64,000 nt of DNA from Planctomycetales bacterium. GTDB taxonomy: Bacteria > Planctomycetota > Planctomycetia > Isosphaerales > Isosphaeraceae. Under the pieces are notes generated by a model that was not told the origin of the DNA, did no database searches, and saw nothing but the letters and a program-made list of their open reading frames with translations. Every line of letters starts with the position of its first letter. Positions within the stretch are counted from its first letter, which is position 1. Location of the stretch: assembly GCA_027449865.1 (NCBI GenBank), contig DAIDKV010000269.1, forward strand, positions 1 through 64,000, given 5' to 3'. Below, piece after piece: positions 25,608 through 38,379 of this stretch. The position numbers and the translations under genes were made by a program.

Positions 25608-25635
25608 ATTATAAGTGGGGTGGAAAACGAGTCAA
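25608..25635 (-). promoter_or_regulatory. Sigma-70 promoter of trxA
   Basis: On the minus strand, TTGACT (25630-25635, 5/6), 16-bp spacer, perfect TATAAT (25608-25613). The transcript would start near 25601, giving a leader of about 80 nt. Confidence 0.85.
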
Positions 25636-25661
25636 CTTCCGGGGAGAGTCGCTCGAGGCGC

Positions 25662-26405
25662 TCAGCGAGCCTTCGCGGTGCGTTTGGTTGCCGAGGGTTC
25701 GGGGGCGACGTAGTAGAGGAGACGTCCGCAGCTCATGCAGAAGGTCAGGCCGCTGTTGTTGATCAGCTCGTTCTTCATCTGGGGAGTGATCGAGGTGTAG
25801 CAGCCGTGGCAGGAGTCGTCCTCGCAGGCGGCCAGGGCATCGGCGCCGTATCGGGCGACGATGCGTCGGTAGTGGTCGCGGTGTTCTTCGGGGATGGCGG
25901 TCTCGGCCTCGGTGATGGCGACCTCGAGTTCGGCAAGCTGAGACTTCTGAGCGGCGGCCTGGTCGTCGATCATTTTGCGGAGCGCCTCGACCTCGTCGGC
26001 GAACTTGCGGGCGTCGGCGTCGAGCCGGGCGACCTCGGCCGTGTGGGTTTCGACGCCATCGAGGGAGGTGAGGATGTCTTCCTCGACCTTACCCTTGGCG
26101 TTCTGGTCGTGCGCGATCTGGTTCTGGAGGGCCTTGTATTCCTCGTTCTTCTTGACCTGGTTGAGCTTGACGGTCAGCTCGTCGATCTTGGATTCAATGC
26201 CCTTGAGGGTATGCTCGTGCTTCTTGACGTGCAGCTTGGCGTCCTGAAGGGCTTTCTTGGCCGCCTCGACCTCGGCCTGCCGCGTCGCCAGGGCGGCCTG
26301 CCGGGCCGCGAGCGTTCGGGGGCCTGAGCTGAGCCGGTCGCGCAAGGCCTTGGCACGCTGGTGGAGCGAGTGCAGGTCGCGGAGGCTCTCGGCGGTCGTG
26401 GACAT
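25662..26405 (-). CDS. Coiled-coil protein with C4 zinc ribbon (DUF164/CT398-like)
   Basis: A 247-residue cytosolic protein. Residues about 5-180 are a long, almost unbroken coiled-coil hairpin (KKNEEYKALQNQIAHDQNAK in the middle). The C-terminus is a four-cysteine zinc ribbon: Cys199-x2-Cys202 and Cys223-x2-Cys226. This matches the DUF164/zf-RING_7 family, found in most bacteria except enterics; its role is poorly known, with links proposed to secretion, flagella or nucleic-acid processes. The start at 26405 follows AAGGAG. It is a separate unit between the trxA promoter and the rpoD terminator. Confidence 0.9.
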   Translation of the reverse strand: MSTTAESLRDLHSLHQRAKALRDRLSSGPRTLAARQAALATRQAEVEAAKKALQDAKLHVKKHEHTLKGIESKIDELTVKLNQVKKNEEYKALQNQIAHDQNAKGKVEEDILTSLDGVETHTAEVARLDADARKFADEVEALRKMIDDQAAAQKSQLAELEVAITEAETAIPEEHRDHYRRIVARYGADALAACEDDSCHGCYTSITPQMKNELINNSGLTFCMSCGRLLYYVAPEPSATKRTAKAR

Positions 26406-26498
26406 CGATCAGGCTCCTTCTTCGGATCGGGGGGTCATTGGATCGTCTCCCCGGCCGGCTCGATTTCCGGCGGTCCATCCCCGGTCGGGCCGACCCAC

Positions 26499-26532
26499 AA
26501 AAAAAGCCCCGGACGCCTGGCGTCCGGGGCTT
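26499..26532 (-). terminator. Intrinsic terminator of the dnaG-rpoD unit
   Basis: A perfect 13-bp stem (arms 26504-26516 and 26520-26532) with a 3-nt loop. Read on the minus strand, the stem is followed by a run of seven T (complement of 26499-26505). It lies 11 nt after the rpoD stop. Confidence 0.95.
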
Positions 26533-26542
26533 GAAGGGCTTT

Positions 26543-28219
<1,677 letters not shown>

Positions 28220-28266
28220 CCAACTTTCCTCCCACGCACACGGAACGACAAAACGGGTCGCTAGAA

Positions 28267-30165
28267 TCAGTTTTTCCGAGACTGGCCGCTGGTTAGCAGC
28301 CTTCGATATTCCAACTGTATGGCACGTCGGGCCTCGGGTTCGGTTTGGGGATCGGCGGCATCGAGGGCTCGTTTGAGCTCTTCGAGCCGGGCCTGGCGAG
28401 CCCGGGCGTCGAGGCGTGCGACGAGTCCATCGAGCCGATCGCGCCAGGAGCCGGGTCGAACGCCTTCGGAGAGCGGTGCCGGTTCGGGGATGCTGAGCGC
28501 TGTTGTGGCGACGAGGTCGGTCGCCAGGCCGCGAAGAATCGGGTCTTCGAGGCGAAGCATCAGGCGATCGTAGGTGGCGGGCACTCCCTCGGAATGCAGA
28601 TCGTAGCAGGCTTCAAGCAGGGAACGAAGCGGGCCCTCGAGCAGGCTCGATGGTGAAACGCGGGTCGAGAGCCACTCGACGGCCTCGGGCTCCTCGAGGA
28701 CCACCTGAAGCAGTTCGCGATCGGATCGGTCGAGATCGCCCAGCCGGACCGGGGCAGGGGCGAGCGCCGGAGTCTCGAACGGGGGGTTCGCGACCGGAGC
28801 GGTCGACGCCCGGACACGCGGGGCCGGTTTCTGGAGAGTTCGCCGCATACGGGTGAGTGACTCGATCGGGACGCGGAGCCGTCGGGCCAGTTCGTCGAGA
28901 ATTTTCCCTTCCTTCACTTCGAGTCCGAGGCGATGCGTTGGCGTGGCCGCATTCATGATTCCGAGGACCCATTCGGCGGCGCGGCGAGTTCCCTCGGCGC
29001 CGGCGAGGTCGAAGCGGACACTGGCCCGGTCGACCAGGTAGGCCAGCGGCTCGGGTGCTCGTTCGACACGCTCGCGGAAGTCGGCCGCGCCCTGGCGGAG
29101 CAGGTAATCGCAGGGGTCCTCGCCGGCCGGCAGGGTGAGCACGCGAAGGTCAAGGTCGGAGCCGAGAAAAAGCTCGAGGGAACGGTCGGCGGCCGACATT
29201 CCCGCCTCATCACCGTCGAAGACCAGGGCGACGCGGTCGGCCAGGCGCTTCAGCCCGACGAGGTGGTCGGGCCCGAGCGCCGTGCCGAGCGTTCCCACCA
29301 CGTTTTCCAGGCCGGTTTGATGCGCGGCGATCACGTCGGTGTAGCCCTCGACCACGGCCACCCACCCTTCGCGACGCGCCGCGGCCCTGGCCAGGTCGGC
29401 GCCGTAAAGGAGGGTTCGCTTGCGGAACAGTGCCGTCTCTGGGGTATTGAGATATTTGGCGACATTCCGCCCCTGTTCGGCCATCGCGCGTTCGACGCGG
29501 GGGAGGATTCGCCCGCCGAAGCCCACGGCACGACCGTTCGCATCCCGGATGGGGAAGATCAACCGGCCCCGAAATCGTTCGCGAGCCGGACCACCTTCCT
29601 CAGGCCGAACGACCAGCCCTGCTTGCTCCAGCAGTTCGGGGGCATACCCCTCGCGGCGAGCAAGACCCAGGAGCCAGCCGCGAGCCTCGGGTGCATACCC
29701 AAGGGCGAATCGCTCCACGCTCGACCCCGACAACCCCCTACGTTCCAAGTATGCCAGCGCCTCGGGCGATCCACGCAAGGCGTCGGCAAAAATCCTCGCG
29801 GCCCATTCGTTGACGGCAAACAGGTCGGACTTTGACGGTCCCCGAGGACCGTCGCCGGTCGTCGGCTGTCGCTCCAGGACGACTCCCGCCCGGTCCGCCA
29901 GCATGCGCAATGCCTCGGGAAACTCCACTCGCTCGATGTTCTTGACAAAGTCGAAGATGTCGCCCCCCGCGCCGCAGCTCCAGCACTTGTAGGACTGGCG
30001 CTCCGGATTCAATTCGAGCGACGGATTGTGGTCGTCGTGAAACGGACAGAGGGCCTTGTACTTGCTACCCACGCGGCGCAGGCTCGGCAGGTAGTCGCCA
30101 GCCAGGGCGACGATATCAACCGCGTTCTTGATGGCGCTCAGCGAGGTATCGGGATGGCGGGGCAC
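28267..30165 (-). CDS. dnaG: DNA primase DnaG
   Basis: A 632-residue primase that makes RNA primers for replication. The zinc-binding domain has Cys40, His43, Cys61 and Cys64 ([19 protein letters not shown]). The TOPRIM core has VVEGYTDV near 271 and VFDGDEAG near 309. The C-terminal third is the helicase-interacting region. I start it at the GTG at 30165, because AGGAGG lies exactly 5 nt upstream; the open frame reaches a TTG at 30183 whose start would place that same AGGAGG inside the gene. It is the first gene of the dnaG-rpoD unit, with a strong promoter at 30299-30326 and a leader of about 127 nt. Confidence 0.97.
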   Translation of the reverse strand: MPRHPDTSLSAIKNAVDIVALAGDYLPSLRRVGSKYKALCPFHDDHNPSLELNPERQSYKCWSCGAGGDIFDFVKNIERVEFPEALRMLADRAGVVLERQPTTGDGPRGPSKSDLFAVNEWAARIFADALRGSPEALAYLERRGLSGSSVERFALGYAPEARGWLLGLARREGYAPELLEQAGLVVRPEEGGPARERFRGRLIFPIRDANGRAVGFGGRILPRVERAMAEQGRNVAKYLNTPETALFRKRTLLYGADLARAAARREGWVAVVEGYTDVIAAHQTGLENVVGTLGTALGPDHLVGLKRLADRVALVFDGDEAGMSAADRSLELFLGSDLDLRVLTLPAGEDPCDYLLRQGAADFRERVERAPEPLAYLVDRASVRFDLAGAEGTRRAAEWVLGIMNAATPTHRLGLEVKEGKILDELARRLRVPIESLTRMRRTLQKPAPRVRASTAPVANPPFETPALAPAPVRLGDLDRSDRELLQVVLEEPEAVEWLSTRVSPSSLLEGPLRSLLEACYDLHSEGVPATYDRLMLRLEDPILRGLATDLVATTALSIPEPAPLSEGVRPGSWRDRLDGLVARLDARARQARLEELKRALDAADPQTEPEARRAIQLEYRRLLTSGQSRKN

Positions 30166-30170
30166 CGGGT

Positions 30171-30176
30171 CCTCCT
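30171..30176 (-). promoter_or_regulatory. Ribosome binding site deciding the dnaG start
   Basis: Perfect AGGAGG on the minus strand, 5 nt before the GTG at 30165. It settles GTG rather than the upstream TTG as the start of dnaG. Confidence 0.9.
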
Positions 30177-30183
30177 GCCACAA

Positions 30184-30602
30184 GGGGGCTCAGGCCCGGA
30201 TCCATGGTCCGCGGTTAGCCGACCCCGGACGGGTTGCCCGAAAAGCGGTCGGATGCCCGCTCACCGTGCCCAACAGTTTTCTCGGCGGCGTCAGTCGAAT
30301 TATAGCCCGACCCCAAAATGCGTCAAGTTTGTCCAACGTCGGGCCGACACGGCTCTGCTCGGCCTAAGCCCCATCCATAAAAAGACTTATGCCGGACTTT
30401 CTCGCCCGTCGAGGCGGCTCCGGCCGTGGGCCGCCGAGACTCTCTAGCCCCTTGACTTTGCCGAATCTCTCGTTCCTACCCCCTCCAGAGGGCCTTCCTG
30501 ACCCCCTGGCTGCCCGTTTTGTTGTCCCGTAAACCAGGTGTCCAAGTCAAGAGGTCGCCAGTAAATTTCTGGTTTGGGCGGGGGTGGTCGGGGAACTGAC
30601 GA
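30184..30602. other. Intergenic region between degP-like gene and dnaG
   Basis: About 420 bases on the dnaG side of the protease gene. The left part holds the dnaG leader and promoter. The right half (about 30330-30602) lies downstream of nothing on the plus strand and upstream of the dnaG promoter; it is locally less GC-rich, and I see no gene in it. Two TTGACT hexamers (30453 on plus, about 30546 on minus) lack a matching -10. Confidence 0.6.
30299..30326 (-). promoter_or_regulatory. Sigma-70 promoter of dnaG-rpoD
   Basis: On the minus strand, TTGACG (30321-30326, 5/6), 16-bp spacer, perfect TATAAT (30299-30304). It predicts transcription from about 30292. As rpoD is in the same unit, the housekeeping sigma factor probably drives its own expression. 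Confidence 0.88.
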
Positions 30603-32123
<1,521 letters not shown>

Positions 32124-32319
32124 CTTTTCTAGGTCCCTGGGTGCTAGAGTCCGACTCGGAGAGCTTGACATAAGGAGTTTATGCGGCCGGATGCTGGCTT
32201 CGATAGGGGAGTATGCCAGACGGCTTGTCGCGGATCGCGGCCCGAGTCGATGATGGAGGACGAAGAACGCAAGGGCGACGGATCCAGGGACCGGGCGGAC
32301 GAGAAGGGCGAGAACGTCG

Positions 32320-34194
32320 ATGTGTGGAATCGCGGGGTTCGTCGCGGGCGACGGGGCCGATCGCGGGATTGTGGAGCGGATGACCGGGGCGCTGGCGCAT
32401 CGGGGCCCCGACGGCGAGGGCTTCCACGTTGGGGGGCCGGTCGCGCTCGGGCATCGCCGGCTCTCGATCATCGACGTCGAGGGGGGCGCCCAGCCGATGG
32501 CGAACGAGGACGGGACCATCTGGGTGACCTACAACGGCGAACTCTACAACGAAGTCGAGCTGCGCCGCGAACTGGAAGCCAGGGGACATCGATATCGGAC
32601 CTCGTCCGACACCGAGAGCCTTGTCCACCTTTATGAAGAAGAAGGCCCCGAGTTCGTCCGGCGACTCAACGGGATGTTTGCCCTGGCGCTCTGGGATTCA
32701 CGACGGAGCCGGCTGGTGCTCGCGCGTGACCGGATGGGCCAGAAGCCGCTCTTTTACGCGGAGTTGCCTGGTGGCGGGCTCGCGTTTGGGTCGGAGCCGA
32801 AGGCGGTTCTGGCACATCCCGAGGTTGGACGGTCGCTCGACCGGGGTGGGCTGGCCCAGTACCTCTTTTACGAGTATGTCCCGGCGCCTGGCTCGATCTG
32901 GCGGTCCTTGCGGAAGCTGCCGAGGGCCCATCGGCTTGTCTGGGAGGGCGGGACGCTCCGGATCGATCGATACTGGGAGCCGCCTCGGGCCCTCGCGTTG
33001 ACGGAGGTTCCCGATTTTGAGACGGCGTCCGAACGGTTCTGGGAGGAGTTTCGCGCCTCGGTGGCGCGACACCGGCGTTCCGACGTCCCACTGGGCGTCT
33101 TCCTTTCGGGAGGCGTTGATTCGTCGAGCGTCGCGGCGGCGCTCTGCCAGGTTGAGCCGGCTCGGGGCATTCAGACATTCTCGATAGGGTTCGAGGATCC
33201 GAGCTTTGACGAGAGCGGGCACGCGCGAGTTGTTGCCGAGCACCTCGGCACCAACCATCACGAGAAGACATTCTCGATTGCGACCGCGATGGAGTTGCTT
33301 CCCGAGGTGGCCGGCTGGCTCGACGAGCCGTTCGGCGACGCCTCGATCCTGCCGACCCACCTTCTGAGCCGGTTCGCGAGGGAATCGGTGAAGGTCGTCC
33401 TCGGCGGCGACGGCGCCGATGAGTTGCTCGCCGGCTACCCGACTTTTGCCGCCGAGCGCGTGGCCGGGATCTTCCGGCGACTTCCCGGCCGGGTCCGGGC
33501 GCTGGCCGGCGCGGCGGTGAGCAGGCTTCCGGTCGATCATCGTAACATTAGCCTCGACTTTCAGTTGAAGCAGTTTCTCCGCGGAGCCGCCGAGCCGCTT
33601 CCGCTGGCCCACCAGCGCTGGATCGGCTCGTTTTCGGGCGACGAGGTCGGCGAGATCCTCGTCGACGGCGATCCGATCGGTGTGGAGTCTGAGCACCTCC
33701 GCCGGGCCTCCGGGGTTGCCGCCGGGCCCGATCCGCTCGCGGATTCGCTGGCTCTCTACCAGGAAACCTATTTGCCCGAGGACATTCTGACGAAGGTCGA
33801 TCGGGCGAGCATGGCCTGCGGGCTGGAAGTTCGGGCGCCGTTTCTCGACGCCCGGCTGGTCGATTTCGTCCAGGTGCTTCCCTCGTCGTACAAGTATGGG
33901 CGGCGGACCACCAAACGCCTCCTGAAATCCGCGGCGGCCCGGCATCTGCCGGCCTCGATTCTGGCCAGGCCCAAGAAGGGATTTGGCATCCCGGTCGCTC
34001 GATGGCTTCTCGGGCCGCTCGCGCCAATGGTCGACCAGCTTCTCGGGCGGGAGCATCTCCATCGGCAGGGGATCTTCCGGCCCGATGTGGTCGCCCGACT
34101 CATCGAGCAGCACCGCGCGGGAGTTCGAGACAACCGGAAGCCGCTCTGGACCCTTCTGATGTTCCAGCTCTGGTGCGATCGGTGGCTCACCTGA
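32320..34194 (+). CDS. asnB: Asparagine synthetase (glutamine-hydrolysing)
   Basis: A 624-residue enzyme using ATP, aspartate and glutamine to make asparagine. Mature Cys2 in MCGIAGFV is the glutaminase nucleophile; AHRGPDGEG, LGHRRLSIID and YNGELYNEVELR complete the class II amidotransferase domain (1-210). The synthetase domain has LSGGVDSSSVAAAL (near 264) for ATP binding, and DGADELLAGYP further on. The length suits AsnB. In planctomycetes, several AsnB paralogues occur in exopolysaccharide or peptidic clusters, so a specialised amidotransferase is possible, but the neighbours here do not support that. Confidence 0.94.
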   Translation: MCGIAGFVAGDGADRGIVERMTGALAHRGPDGEGFHVGGPVALGHRRLSIIDVEGGAQPMANEDGTIWVTYNGELYNEVELRRELEARGHRYRTSSDTESLVHLYEEEGPEFVRRLNGMFALALWDSRRSRLVLARDRMGQKPLFYAELPGGGLAFGSEPKAVLAHPEVGRSLDRGGLAQYLFYEYVPAPGSIWRSLRKLPRAHRLVWEGGTLRIDRYWEPPRALALTEVPDFETASERFWEEFRASVARHRRSDVPLGVFLSGGVDSSSVAAALCQVEPARGIQTFSIGFEDPSFDESGHARVVAEHLGTNHHEKTFSIATAMELLPEVAGWLDEPFGDASILPTHLLSRFARESVKVVLGGDGADELLAGYPTFAAERVAGIFRRLPGRVRALAGAAVSRLPVDHRNISLDFQLKQFLRGAAEPLPLAHQRWIGSFSGDEVGEILVDGDPIGVESEHLRRASGVAAGPDPLADSLALYQETYLPEDILTKVDRASMACGLEVRAPFLDARLVDFVQVLPSSYKYGRRTTKRLLKSAAARHLPASILARPKKGFGIPVARWLLGPLAPMVDQLLGREHLHRQGIFRPDVVARLIEQHRAGVRDNRKPLWTLLMFQLWCDRWLT

Positions 34195-34270
34195 GCCGGT
34201 CGGTGTTGCGTCCGACGATCAATTCCGCGAAACTATCGCCCGCTCCCAATGTCCCGCGAGCCCATAACCG

Positions 34271-35035
34271 ATGCGGATCCTGGTCGTCTCCGATATCCAC
34301 GCAAACTGGCACGCCCTTCGCGCGGTTGACCAGCCGTTCGACATCTGCGTCTGCCTCGGCGACCTGGTCGACTACGGTCCCGACCCGGCCCCCTGTGTGC
34401 GCTGGGTGATGAAGAACGCGACGTTCGCCATCCGGGGCAACCACGATCACGGCGTCGCGCAGAGCATTCCCGTCAACGGCGAGACCGGGTTCCGCTACCT
34501 GACGAAGGCGTCGCGACCCTCGATGTGGGAGGCCCTTGGCCCCGAGGAGCGACGATACCTGCTGCAGCTTCCGGTCACCCAGCGCTGCACGATAGGGGGC
34601 AAACGGTTCCTGCTGGTCCATGCAACGCCCCGCGACCCGCTCGACGAGTATCTTCTAAAAGACCCTGCGACCTGGGCCAAGCGGCTTCAGAACGTGGAGG
34701 CCGATATTGTCTGTGTTGGCCACACACACATGCAATTCAATCTGGAGGTCAACGGGACGATTGTCTTGAACCCGGGGAGCGTGGGACTTCCGCGGGACGG
34801 TGATCCCCGAGCCGCCTTCGCGATCATCGACGACGGCAAGATTGAGCTGAGGCGGGTGGGATACCCGATCGAGGCGACCATTGCGCAGGTGGAGGCGATG
34901 CCCTGGCCGCAGCGGGCCAAGGACATGATGGCGCATGTCCTGCGCGTTGGTCGTCTGCCGACCCATGACGGTCCCGGTATGGCGACGGCGTCGGAAGCCT
35001 CTGGAACGCCCGACGTCTCCCGGGACGCCGAGTGA
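34271..35035 (+). CDS. Metallophosphoesterase (YfcE/MJ0936-like)
   Basis: A 254-residue calcineurin-like phosphoesterase. The metal-binding signature is complete: VVSDIHANWHAL near the start, CLGDLVDYGPDP, IRGNHDHG, HATPRDP and GHTHMQFN, with LNPGSVGLPRDGDPRA at the end. This subgroup hydrolyses small phosphodiesters or nucleotides using Mn or Fe/Zn; the natural substrate is unknown. It follows asnB by 76 bp on the same strand and may be co-transcribed. It converges on threonine synthase with 17 bp between stops. Confidence 0.93.
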   Translation: MRILVVSDIHANWHALRAVDQPFDICVCLGDLVDYGPDPAPCVRWVMKNATFAIRGNHDHGVAQSIPVNGETGFRYLTKASRPSMWEALGPEERRYLLQLPVTQRCTIGGKRFLLVHATPRDPLDEYLLKDPATWAKRLQNVEADIVCVGHTHMQFNLEVNGTIVLNPGSVGLPRDGDPRAAFAIIDDGKIELRRVGYPIEATIAQVEAMPWPQRAKDMMAHVLRVGRLPTHDGPGMATASEASGTPDVSRDAE

Positions 35036-35052
35036 ACGGCCCGGCGAGGCGT

Positions 35053-36321
35053 TTACAGACCGCCGTCGAGCAGGTGTCGGATGGTCGGGAGGTATTTCTC
35101 GGCCGAGGCGGTGTTCACCAGGACGACGCGATCGCCCGGGCCGATCAGGCCGCGGTCGGCCAGTATCGGGAGAGCGGCGAGGGTAGCGGCGCCCTCGGGG
35201 GACCAGGCGAAGCGGCGGTCGCGCCACTCATCGTGAATGGTGGTCGCGATGGTTTCCTCGGGGATGGTCAGGGCGCATCCGCCCGACTTTCGGATGATTT
35301 TCAGCACGTTGACGTGGCCGACGTTCTGCGCGACGTTGAGTCCGGTGGCGATCGTCTTGCCGGGGGGCAGGGGCTCGATGTCGGGAGCACCCGAGTCGAA
35401 GGCGCGCACGATCGGGGTACTGGCCGGACTCTGCACGCAGACCATCCGGGGACGGTCGGACCCGATCAGACCGAGCGACTCCAGTTCGTCGAACGCCTTC
35501 GCCATCCCGACGACGCCGGTTCCGCCGCCGGTTGGGTAGACGATCACGTCGGGGAGTTCCCACTTTCGATGGGCGAGGCGGTCGCCGGCCGGCTCGGCCA
35601 TCTCCAGCCCGAGCGTCTTCTTCCCCTCGGTTCGCCAGCCTGGTTCCTGGAAAGTCGCCACGCTGAAATAGCCACGGGGCAGGTACTCTTCCCGGATCCT
35701 TCGGGCACAATCGACGATTGTTCCCGCGACCAGTTCGAGCTTGACGTTCTCGGGGTGAAGCTTGGCGAAGGCCGCGACCTTGCCGAGGACGGGCAGGTCT
35801 GTATCCGGCGACATCGCAATGATCGCCTCGATACCCGCGGCGACGGCGTACTCGGCGAGTGAGTCACCGGCGTTCCCCTGAGTCGGAACGGCCAGGCGAT
35901 GGAGACCGAGCGCCCGGGCCATCGCCACGGTCATCACCATCCCACGATCCTTGAAGGAGAGCGTGGGATTCCCGCCAAATCCGGCATGGTGCTTCCCCTC
36001 ATCCTTGACCTCGAGCCGGCAACCGATTTGATCGGCGATCGGGTGAGTGTAGGGAAGGGCGGGGGTGTGGCCCTCGCCGAGCGTTGGGATCCATTTCCGG
36101 TCTTCGGGATCGTCGAAGTCGAGCGGAAGGAGACCGCCGAATCGCCAGAGGCTCGGACGATTGGGATTCCACCAGCCGTCGGCCCCCCGCTCGGCCCGGA
36201 GGCGTTCCAGATCCATGACAATCTGCACAGGCCGGTTGTCCCGCTCGCAGAGGTTCATGATCCGGTCGGCCGGATACTGGGCCCCGCAGACCGAGCAGGA
36301 GAGGTGCGAAACATATCTCAT
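35053..36321 (-). CDS. thrC: Threonine synthase
   Basis: A 422-residue PLP enzyme converting O-phosphohomoserine to threonine. The N-terminus has a four-cysteine-like patch (LSCSVCG near 8-13, NLCERD near 23) typical of this threonine-synthase branch. Lys124 in PTLSFKDRGM binds PLP; PTQGNAGDSLAEYA contacts the phosphate site; YPTGGGTGVVGM (near 263) is the PLP-phosphate loop. The related fold-type II enzymes threonine dehydratase and cysteate synthase are alternatives, but the FKDRGM context and cysteine patch favour ThrC. No hom or thrB gene is adjacent. Confidence 0.88.
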   Translation of the reverse strand: MRYVSHLSCSVCGAQYPADRIMNLCERDNRPVQIVMDLERLRAERGADGWWNPNRPSLWRFGGLLPLDFDDPEDRKWIPTLGEGHTPALPYTHPIADQIGCRLEVKDEGKHHAGFGGNPTLSFKDRGMVMTVAMARALGLHRLAVPTQGNAGDSLAEYAVAAGIEAIIAMSPDTDLPVLGKVAAFAKLHPENVKLELVAGTIVDCARRIREEYLPRGYFSVATFQEPGWRTEGKKTLGLEMAEPAGDRLAHRKWELPDVIVYPTGGGTGVVGMAKAFDELESLGLIGSDRPRMVCVQSPASTPIVRAFDSGAPDIEPLPPGKTIATGLNVAQNVGHVNVLKIIRKSGGCALTIPEETIATTIHDEWRDRRFAWSPEGAATLAALPILADRGLIGPGDRVVLVNTASAEKYLPTIRHLLDGGL

Positions 36322-36705
36322 GGGATGTTCCCTGTTTACGTCGAGCGGCGGCGACTGGGCCGGCGACGACTTCGGAATCCTTACAAAAAATCCGGGGCGA
36401 CCGAATGCGGAGGCGTTGGGTTGCGTCTAGAACGGGGAAGCCTTCGAGGCGGAGTGAGAATCAGGCTGCCCCCAGCCCGTCCGGGACTGTTTCGCCGAGG
36501 TTCCGGCCCATCTCCTCGCTAGGCTCTCGGCTTCCCTCGGAGCCCGGCAACGATCGTTCTGGACAGAGTGCGTGGTCTCACGTTCTCCGTTTCGATCGGT
36601 CCGGCAAGGCCCGTCCGGGAAACACCCGTCCCGGCCGCCGGATGGCCGTGCTACCTCGTCCTCTCGATCTCCACGTTCTCGCAGTCGGCTCGAAAGGTCA
36701 ACACC
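36322..36705. other. Divergent intergenic region, nothing recognised
   Basis: The 384 bases between thrC (minus) and the Gly/Met-repeat gene (plus) hold no tRNA, terminator or clear sigma-70 promoter. Plus-strand frames running into the next gene from here lack a signal peptide until the ATG at 36706. Confidence 0.5.
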
Positions 36706-38277
36706 ATGCAAGTAATCCGGTCGTTCCGCTCCCTCCTGGCCGGTGCCTTGTTTCTGTCGGCACCCGCGCTGCTTCCCGCCCAGGAGGCCGCGAAGAATCC
36801 CTCGAACACGACGAAATCCACGACCCCGTCCGAGGTCCCGACCTATAACCTGATCGACGCCGCCCGCAAGGGACTGGTGGACGTCAAGGCCCGAGGGACC
36901 GGAGACGGCCGCGTGACGATCTCCGTCACGAACCGATCCAAGAAGAACCTCCGCGTCGTCCTTCCTCCGGGCCTCGTCGCCCAGTCCGCCACCGGCCAGA
37001 TGGGCGGCATGATGGGCGGCATGGGCGGTGGTATGGGCGGCATGGGCGGTGGTATGGGTGGCATGGGCGGTGGTATGGGCGGCATGGGCGGTGGTATGGG
37101 CGGCGGCATGATGGGCGGTGGTATGGGTGGCGGCATGATGGGCGGTGGCACCATGCCTCCCATGATGGGCATGATGACCCTCGCCCGAATGATCATGTAC
37201 TTCTGCGGCGACTACGATAGCTGGGATCAGCGCAGCCTCATGATGGGCATGGGCGGCGGCATGATGGGTGGTATGGGTGGCATGGGCGGCATGGGTGGCA
37301 TGGGCGGCGGCATGATGGGCGGCATGGGTGGTGGGATGCGTTCCGTGCCTCCCTCGACGCTTTCGGCCGCCGATTTGAAGCCTCGCCAGACGCGGAACCT
37401 GCCGACGCGGATGGTGAGTCTTTCGGGTCCGAATCCCGAGACGGGGCTGACGCTGCCGCAGGAGGGGGAGCCGGTGCAGTTGCTCGGCGACGCGGCGGAT
37501 GCGAACGTGAATCCGTTGGTCCAGAAGGCGCTCCGGCGGTTGGCGACGGAGAAGGTGCCGACCTCGGTCTCGCAACTGGTGATGTGGCGGCTGACCTCGA
37601 ATCTGGAGTGGGATCAGATCGCTGGTCTGGCCGCGTGGGCGAATCCTTACGAGTTGACGCTGGCCCGTGAGTTTGTGGCTGGGATCGAGGCGGAGCAGGC
37701 GGATGAGCGGGGCTCGCTGCTCTTCCAGGTCGAGGCGGCTGATGAGTCGAGCCGGACGATGGCCGACTCGCTGACGAAGGCGCTCGACGGCCAGACGGTG
37801 CTGGGTCTTCGGGCGAAGATGGGGGTTCCTGCTCAGCCGATGGGTCCGGCGGTGGCCTGCCGGGTCCGGATCAAGGCGGGTGAGGCGACCGTTCAGGTGG
37901 CGACCAGCGACGGACCGGCCCGGAAGTGGGTGGCGTTCGGGAAGTTCTCGGTCAAGGCCGATGACGCGGCGAAGCTCGCCGATGGCGTTGCCGAGGGGAT
38001 TATTGGCCGGCTCGTCCGGGCTCAGATGTCGAAGGGCCACCACGAGAAGGGCAAGATGGTCTACCTGGTCCGGATCGACAACGCGTCGCCGATGATCCTC
38101 AGCGGCCTGGCCCTTCAGGGCGCCGGCAGCAAGCCGACCGATCCCTCCCGGCCGATGACCAGCCTGGGCATCCCGCCGAGGAAGTATCTGACGATCCCCG
38201 CCAGCGAGGACGTCGTCAAGGCTCTTGGCCTGAAGCAGGGCATCCGCGTCACGGCGCTGGACCTCAGCGGCCTTTGA
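36706..38277 (+). CDS. Secreted Gly/Met-repeat protein
   Basis: A 523-residue exported protein. The start at 36706 (MQVIRSFRSL) opens a clean signal peptide ending at about ALLPAQ; AAAGG lies upstream. Residues about 98-155 and 178-210 consist almost wholly of Gly and Met in GGM/GGGM units, interrupted by a hydrophobic segment (MMTLARMIMYFCGDYDSWDQ). The remaining 300 residues are an ordinary globular-looking region with no recognised family; it contains helical repeats (VQKALRRLATEKVPTSVSQL) and a later beta-rich part. The Met-rich runs could bind copper or form flexible surface material; both are inference. A strong terminator follows. Confidence 0.85.
   Translation: MQVIRSFRSLLAGALFLSAPALLPAQEAAKNPSNTTKSTTPSEVPTYNLIDAARKGLVDVKARGTGDGRVTISVTNRSKKNLRVVLPPGLVAQSATGQMGGMMGGMGGGMGGMGGGMGGMGGGMGGMGGGMGGGMMGGGMGGGMMGGGTMPPMMGMMTLARMIMYFCGDYDSWDQRSLMMGMGGGMMGGMGGMGGMGGMGGGMMGGMGGGMRSVPPSTLSAADLKPRQTRNLPTRMVSLSGPNPETGLTLPQEGEPVQLLGDAADANVNPLVQKALRRLATEKVPTSVSQLVMWRLTSNLEWDQIAGLAAWANPYELTLAREFVAGIEAEQADERGSLLFQVEAADESSRTMADSLTKALDGQTVLGLRAKMGVPAQPMGPAVACRVRIKAGEATVQVATSDGPARKWVAFGKFSVKADDAAKLADGVAEGIIGRLVRAQMSKGHHEKGKMVYLVRIDNASPMILSGLALQGAGSKPTDPSRPMTSLGIPPRKYLTIPASEDVVKALGLKQGIRVTALDLSGL
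36997..37335 (+). repeat. Gly/Met codon repeat tract
   Basis: Two blocks (about 36997-37152 and 37240-37335) of tandem ATGGGCGGC and ATGGGCGGTGGT-type units encoding GGM and GGGM. The codons vary between GGC and GGT, so the repeat is kept at protein level as well as DNA level. Copy number probably varies between strains. Confidence 0.9.
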
Positions 38278-38316
38278 TCGCGGGCGGAAGAATCTTCTTC
38301 GGCAACAGAAGAATTC

Positions 38317-38365
38317 GGACCGGGTGGGAAGGCGGATGGCCTTCCTGTCCGGTCCCTTTGCTTTC
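38317..38365 (+). terminator. Terminator between the Gly/Met gene and M16 peptidase
   Basis: Arms 38317-38333 and 38339-38355 form a 17-bp stem including three G-U pairs, with a 5-nt loop, followed by CTTTGCTTTC. It lies 40 nt after the plus-strand stop; the convergent peptidase gene ends at 38380. Confidence 0.75.
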
Positions 38366-38379
38366 ATCGATCGATGGTT

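Noticed and set aside
32165-32193. TTGACA on the plus strand upstream of asnB as a promoter
   Set aside because: The -35 is perfect, but no -10-like hexamer lies 16-18 bp downstream.
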